Positions 60,280-64,000 of a DNA stretch of 64,000 nucleotides are shown piece after piece. The notes under the pieces were generated by a model. The model was not told where the DNA came from. It saw nothing but the letters and a program-made list of their open reading frames with translations, and did not search any database. The position numbers were made by a program, and so were the translations under genes. Each line of letters starts with the position of its first letter. The stretch's first letter is position 1. Source of the stretch: Bryum argenteum (Eukaryota; Streptophyta; Bryopsida; Bryales; Bryaceae); the NCBI GenBank assembly GCA_037043015.1, contig CM073321.1:19651001-19715000 (forward strand), read 5' to 3'.

Positions 60280-60870
60280 TGATGTCGCGGACATGCCATC
60301 TTGGGTATTATCCACCCATGAGTTTACCGTGATCAGCCCCTCTTCTCAAAGATTTCCTAGATTCCGTATATTTTGCAAGTTCAAGTTTTTGGAAGGTTCT
60401 AGAACCTTCCACGAGTCTCAGCTTCCTCAAGCTTCCGTATAGCTCTAGTAGTTTCGGAAGCCTCGAAGCTTCCGGATAGTTCTAGTAGTTTCCGGAAGGT
60501 TCTCTAAGCTTCCGGAAAGTTCCATAAGGATCAATTGTTTTCGGAAGGTTTCATAAACTTCCGGAAGGTTCTTGACCTTCCTAGATTCGGAAGCTCCACG
60601 AGTCTCGGAAGGTTCCATAGGAGCTTCTAGGACCTTACTCGGAAGTTTCTTCTAGCCTAGTATATATAGAGAGTTGAAGGTCGTTGTTCTTCGCTCTCTT
60701 CAACTTGATTGTATCTATTCCTCCTCTTATCAATATTCGTTCTTCTTGTCTTCCTTCTAGTATCATCTTGAGTCTTTGTGAAGAATCTCCTCACTTTTAG
60801 TCTTTCTTGGTTTCCCATTTAAGGTCTCCCCTCAATTCTGTGCCGAGTCTTGTCTTTGAGTTGCCGTCCA
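60280..60870 (+). mobile_element. LTR 8
   Basis: HSE block 60391-60410, TATATATA 60661-60668, predicted start 60694-60703, end CCGTCCA, primer site TTGAAGAGAG 60877-60886 followed by TCACTAACCACG, again without a tRNA-type TGG. Confidence 0.88.
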
Positions 60871-61193
60871 TATGATTTGAAGAGAGTCACTAACCACGTT
60901 CTTGTCCGTGAGATTCTACGTTTAGTATTTTTCTAGAAGTTCTGTCTTAGGGTTTTCATGAGAGTTTTTGCATGGACTTGAATCGACTTCCTTTATCTCC
61001 AAGTCCTGTTGTTCTAAAAATGCGTTTTCTCTTTAGATCAAAGAGTGAACTAAGAGATATTTTTATCCGACAGAGGAGTGAAGAATTCTATTTGAACCTC
61101 TTGAGATCGCCTCTTCCGGTCATTATCCCTAAGTCACGGCGGAAATCTTTGTTACTTCATCTACTTGTGAATCTCCAGGCTTTTCTAATCCAA

Positions 61194-64000
61194 GATGGGC
61201 GGCGTTTCAAATCTCGAGATGGTCGCCTTGATACGACAACTACTGACAAGAGAATGCCAACATACGACATGCCATGGAACAACACCAAGCGACTCTCGCT
61301 CAAGTCGCGTGGCGGCCCGCATTTGCAAACCAAGTGTCGCATCCACAAGCACCTAAGGAGCCTCGATTGAGCTTGCGGACAAGTTTGATGGAGATCGCAC
61401 GAAGCTTCGAGATTTTGTGAATCAAATTCGGCTCGTCTTCCGTCTCCAACCTCAAAGATACTCAACGGAAGAAATACAAGTCGGATTCATCGGGACCTTG
61501 CTCGGCTGGAACCGCGTTATCGTGGTTCTCATCTTTGTTGGAGAAAAACTCTCCACTCTTGACAAGCCGTGACCGTTTTTGGAAGAAGCTAGGGGCGAAC
61601 GTTTGGAGAAAGGGATCGAGCCCTGGTAGCGGCTGCAAAACTCCGTTCCCTACAACAACGTTCGCGTCGACTTGACCTACGTTGCGAGTTTCAACAAATT
61701 TCTTGTGACCTTGATTGGAGCGATCGGCTCTCATCACTATGTTTCGATGGGGACTTCGTGGCGATATCAAACCTTGTTCTTGAACTTGCTAAAGCCCAAC
61801 GCGTTATCGGAGGCTATTATTACTCAAGCAATCATTGCGACAACCGATTGTTTGCTTGGCGGCAAAAGCGACGATTGCTCTTTGGATCGTATCGAGCCGA
61901 CTACACAGCTCCATCTCGCCAGGACACCACTCAACACTTCGACGGTAGAATCCATGCAAATCGACTCTTCAAAGGTCAAGAAGTTATCCGAAGAAGAGAA
62001 AAACGGCGTCGTAGAGAACATCTATGCTTGTCTTGTGGAGAAAAATACCACGGTGGAGAGGAGCGCCTGTTAAACTCCAGAGATCGAAGCCGCACAAATT
62101 TCGTGGTACTATAAGTGCTTGTGAAGCGAGAACCACGGGAGTTCATGTCGGGAAAGCGACAACGGCCAGCCAGCGGTAAGGACCGTGCGGTGACAAGTGT
62201 TTCTCGTCATCGGGTCCTATCTTATCCTACGAACCCTCTCGATGTTTTAATATCCCGCTTATAATAGATTTCCATCCGCATAGTATAAAGGTTAAAGCTT
62301 TGTTAGATTCGGGAGCTTCCGCTTGTTTTATTGATAGAGACCTTGTCAAACGTCATAACAACTTGCCTACGGTTCTAAAAAATATCCCGTATCGGTAGAG
62401 GTCATTGTGTAGGGGCGATTTCAGGAGATGTTACCCTACGAAACTAAGCCTTTGAGTATTATCTTAGAAGGACACAAAAATCTTGTAGTATTTAATATCA
62501 TTAGCTCTCCTTCTAATCCTCTTGTCTTAGGTCTCTCTTGGTTAGAAATGGTCAATCCAAATATAGATTGGAAGATACGAAAACTTACATATCAAACTAT
62601 AGCTCCCTATTTCCCTTCACAACATCCTAAGAATAACCTACAGTCTTGCCTTTCCCAAGCCCAAAGTCCTCAGGTCAAAACTCCGCTCATGGTCGGTGCC
62701 CGAGCCTTTATGAGGGCTGCCAAGGACGGGAATATGTTTGCAATTTATGCAATTCCGTCATCACAACATATATCAAGGACCAGCTCAAACTACGGTGAGT
62801 ATGAAGAATTTTCAGACGAATTCGAGAAGAAGAATGCTGACACACTTCCTCAACACCGACCCTTTGATTGTGGCATCGAGCTTCAAGAAGATGCACAACC
62901 ACCATTTGGCCCGATCTACAGTCTTTCGCAGAACGAGCTTGCTGCATTACTAGAATACCTTGATGAAAATCTTGCAAAGAATTTCATCCGACACTCAAGT
63001 CGCTGCGGAGCTCCTATTCTATTCGTCAAGAAGAAGGGCGGTTCCCTTCGGATGTGCGTCGACTACAGCGGCACGAACAAGGTTACAATCAAGAATCGGT
63101 ATCCATTGCCACTCATCTCGGGACTCCTTGACCAACTCGGTCAAGCAAAGATCTACACCAAGATCGATCTTCGTGGAGCGTACAACCTCGTACGTATCAA
63201 GGAAGGTGACGAGTGGAAGACTGCATTCCGAACGAGGTATGGACATTTCGAATACAATGTTATGCCTTTTGGTCTTACCAACGCGCTGCCATCTTCCAAC
63301 ACTTAATGAGCGGCGTGTTCGAGTTCTGAGCGACTTTGTTGTTTGCTACCTCGACGACATATTGGTGTTCTCCAAGAATGAAGAAGATCGCACCAACCAT
63401 GTCCGATTGGTATTGAAGAAGCTCTGTGACTGCCGGGTTATACGCCAAGTTGGAAAAGTCGTCTTCCATCAACCTCAAGTCGAATTCTAGGCTACATCAT
63501 TTCGGAGAGGGTCTATCCATGGACCCAAAGAAGATTCAAGCTTGATCGTTGATTGGCGGAAACCAACTACCGTTCGAGGCGTACAATGTTTCCTTGGTTT
63601 TGCCAACTTCTACCGAATCTTTATTGAAATTACCCTAAGATTGCTGCTCCGTTGACCCGATTGACTTGCAAGGACAAGCTCGAGTGGTCTCTGAGCGACG
63701 AAGCTTTCGAGGTTTTGAAGAAGGCGTTCTGAGCGCCTATTCTCACACATCACGATTTCGAAGTCGTTCTTCCTAGAAGCGGATGCTTCTGATTTTGCCC
63801 TTGGGCGGTCCTTTCACAATCCGGCGGCGACGGACGCCTCCATCTGTCGCGTTCCGCTCGCGAAAATTTTTCTGCTGCTTGAGATCAATTACGAGATTCA
63901 CGACAAGAAGCTTTTAGCTATCGTCGACTCTTTCAAGAATGGCGTCACTTCCTTGAAGGTGCTCAGTATCCCGTCACAGTTCATACCGATCACAAGAACC
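61194..64000 (+). pseudogene. Array unit 8: partial gag-pol, longest protease-RT frame
   Basis: Gag ATG 61194; zinc-knuckle near 62020-62062; protease DSGASACFID near 62290-62350. A 293-codon frame at 62428-63306, the longest in the window, runs from the end of protease into RT with canonical residues: [48 protein letters not shown] and FGLTNA. A missing base then breaks it before YLDD (63347-63358). The unit continues through RNase H (YEIHDKKLLAIVDSF near 63890) and leaves the window before integrase. Units 1-7 differ here mostly by CG in place of CA or CTG. Confidence 0.88.

Larger units (their letters stand above)
15949..64000 (+). mobile_element. Tandem array of a Ty3/gypsy chromovirus, period ~5.89 kb
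   Basis: LTR starts at 19045, 24936, 30803, 36695, 42578, 48484, 54373 and 60280 are spaced 5867-5907 bp. Between each pair lies one internal region with gag, protease, RT, RNase H, integrase and chromodomain in the Ty3 order, all on the + strand. Neighbouring units share a single LTR (LTR-internal-LTR-internal), as unequal exchange between LTRs or tandem template switching would produce. The C-terminal chromodomain (EEFEVSEVLDSRI) places it among chromoviruses; the sequence feel is Tf1/Tcn1-like, a group known from fungi and non-seed plants. No env gene lies between integrase and LTR. Both ends are outside the known sequence (gap on the left, window edge on the right). Confidence 0.95.

Noticed and set aside
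15949-64000. CRISPR or satellite-type short direct repeats
   Set aside because: The period is about 5.9 kb and the content is a retrotransposon; there are no short repeat-spacer arrays.

Overview
The window looks like nuclear DNA of a eukaryote, most likely a land plant and perhaps a moss or other non-seed plant. Spliceosomal GT-AG introns are readable in several genes, a Ty3/gypsy chromovirus fills three quarters of the window, and the gene families on the left resemble poorly characterised families I associate with non-seed plants. That last point is recognition from memory and was not searched. A run of 100 Ns at 15849-15948 marks a scaffold join.

Left part (1-15848). A broken multi-exon gene on the + strand (1-5346) has a ParB-like motif near its start, a possible degenerate Rossmann glycine loop and an acidic C-terminus. 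On the - strand follow three paralogues (6175-9222, 10367-13340, 14419-15848 and into the gap) of a bacterial-type beta-class amino-methyltransferase: a DPPY-like motif IV lies upstream of the glycine-rich motif I, and an intron cuts motif I at the same Gly codon in the two copies where it can be read. Two solo LTRs of one family, each with a perfect 5-bp target duplication, sit inside coding exons of the + strand gene and of the middle methyltransferase. The genes carry at least 19 premature stops plus frameshifts. The three intergenic spacers share a paired TTAGGGCTGACGTCAT motif, GTGAGCG-type repeats and, in two of them, a tRNA-like segment.

Right part (15949-64000). This is a head-to-tail array of one chromovirus with a period of about 5.89 kb: eight LTRs alternate with seven complete and two partial internal regions, and neighbouring units share one LTR. 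Each LTR of about 590 bp has a dense cluster of heat-shock-element units, a TATATATA box and, 32 bp downstream, CTCTCTTCAA. That 10-mer is the reverse complement of TTGAAGAGAG just after the LTR, which suggests Tf1-like self-priming instead of a tRNA primer. Gag, protease, RT, RNase H, integrase and chromodomain are recognisable in every full unit, but reading frames break often.

The differences between units are not random. Where the right-most units encode conserved residues with CA or CTG, the other units very often read CG, or lose the middle base (CAG to CGG or CG, CTG to CG). That direction is the reverse of deamination. It could be a long-read base-calling artefact at non-CG-methylated cytosines, in which case many frameshifts are not biological. 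Coordinates and splice sites were read by eye.
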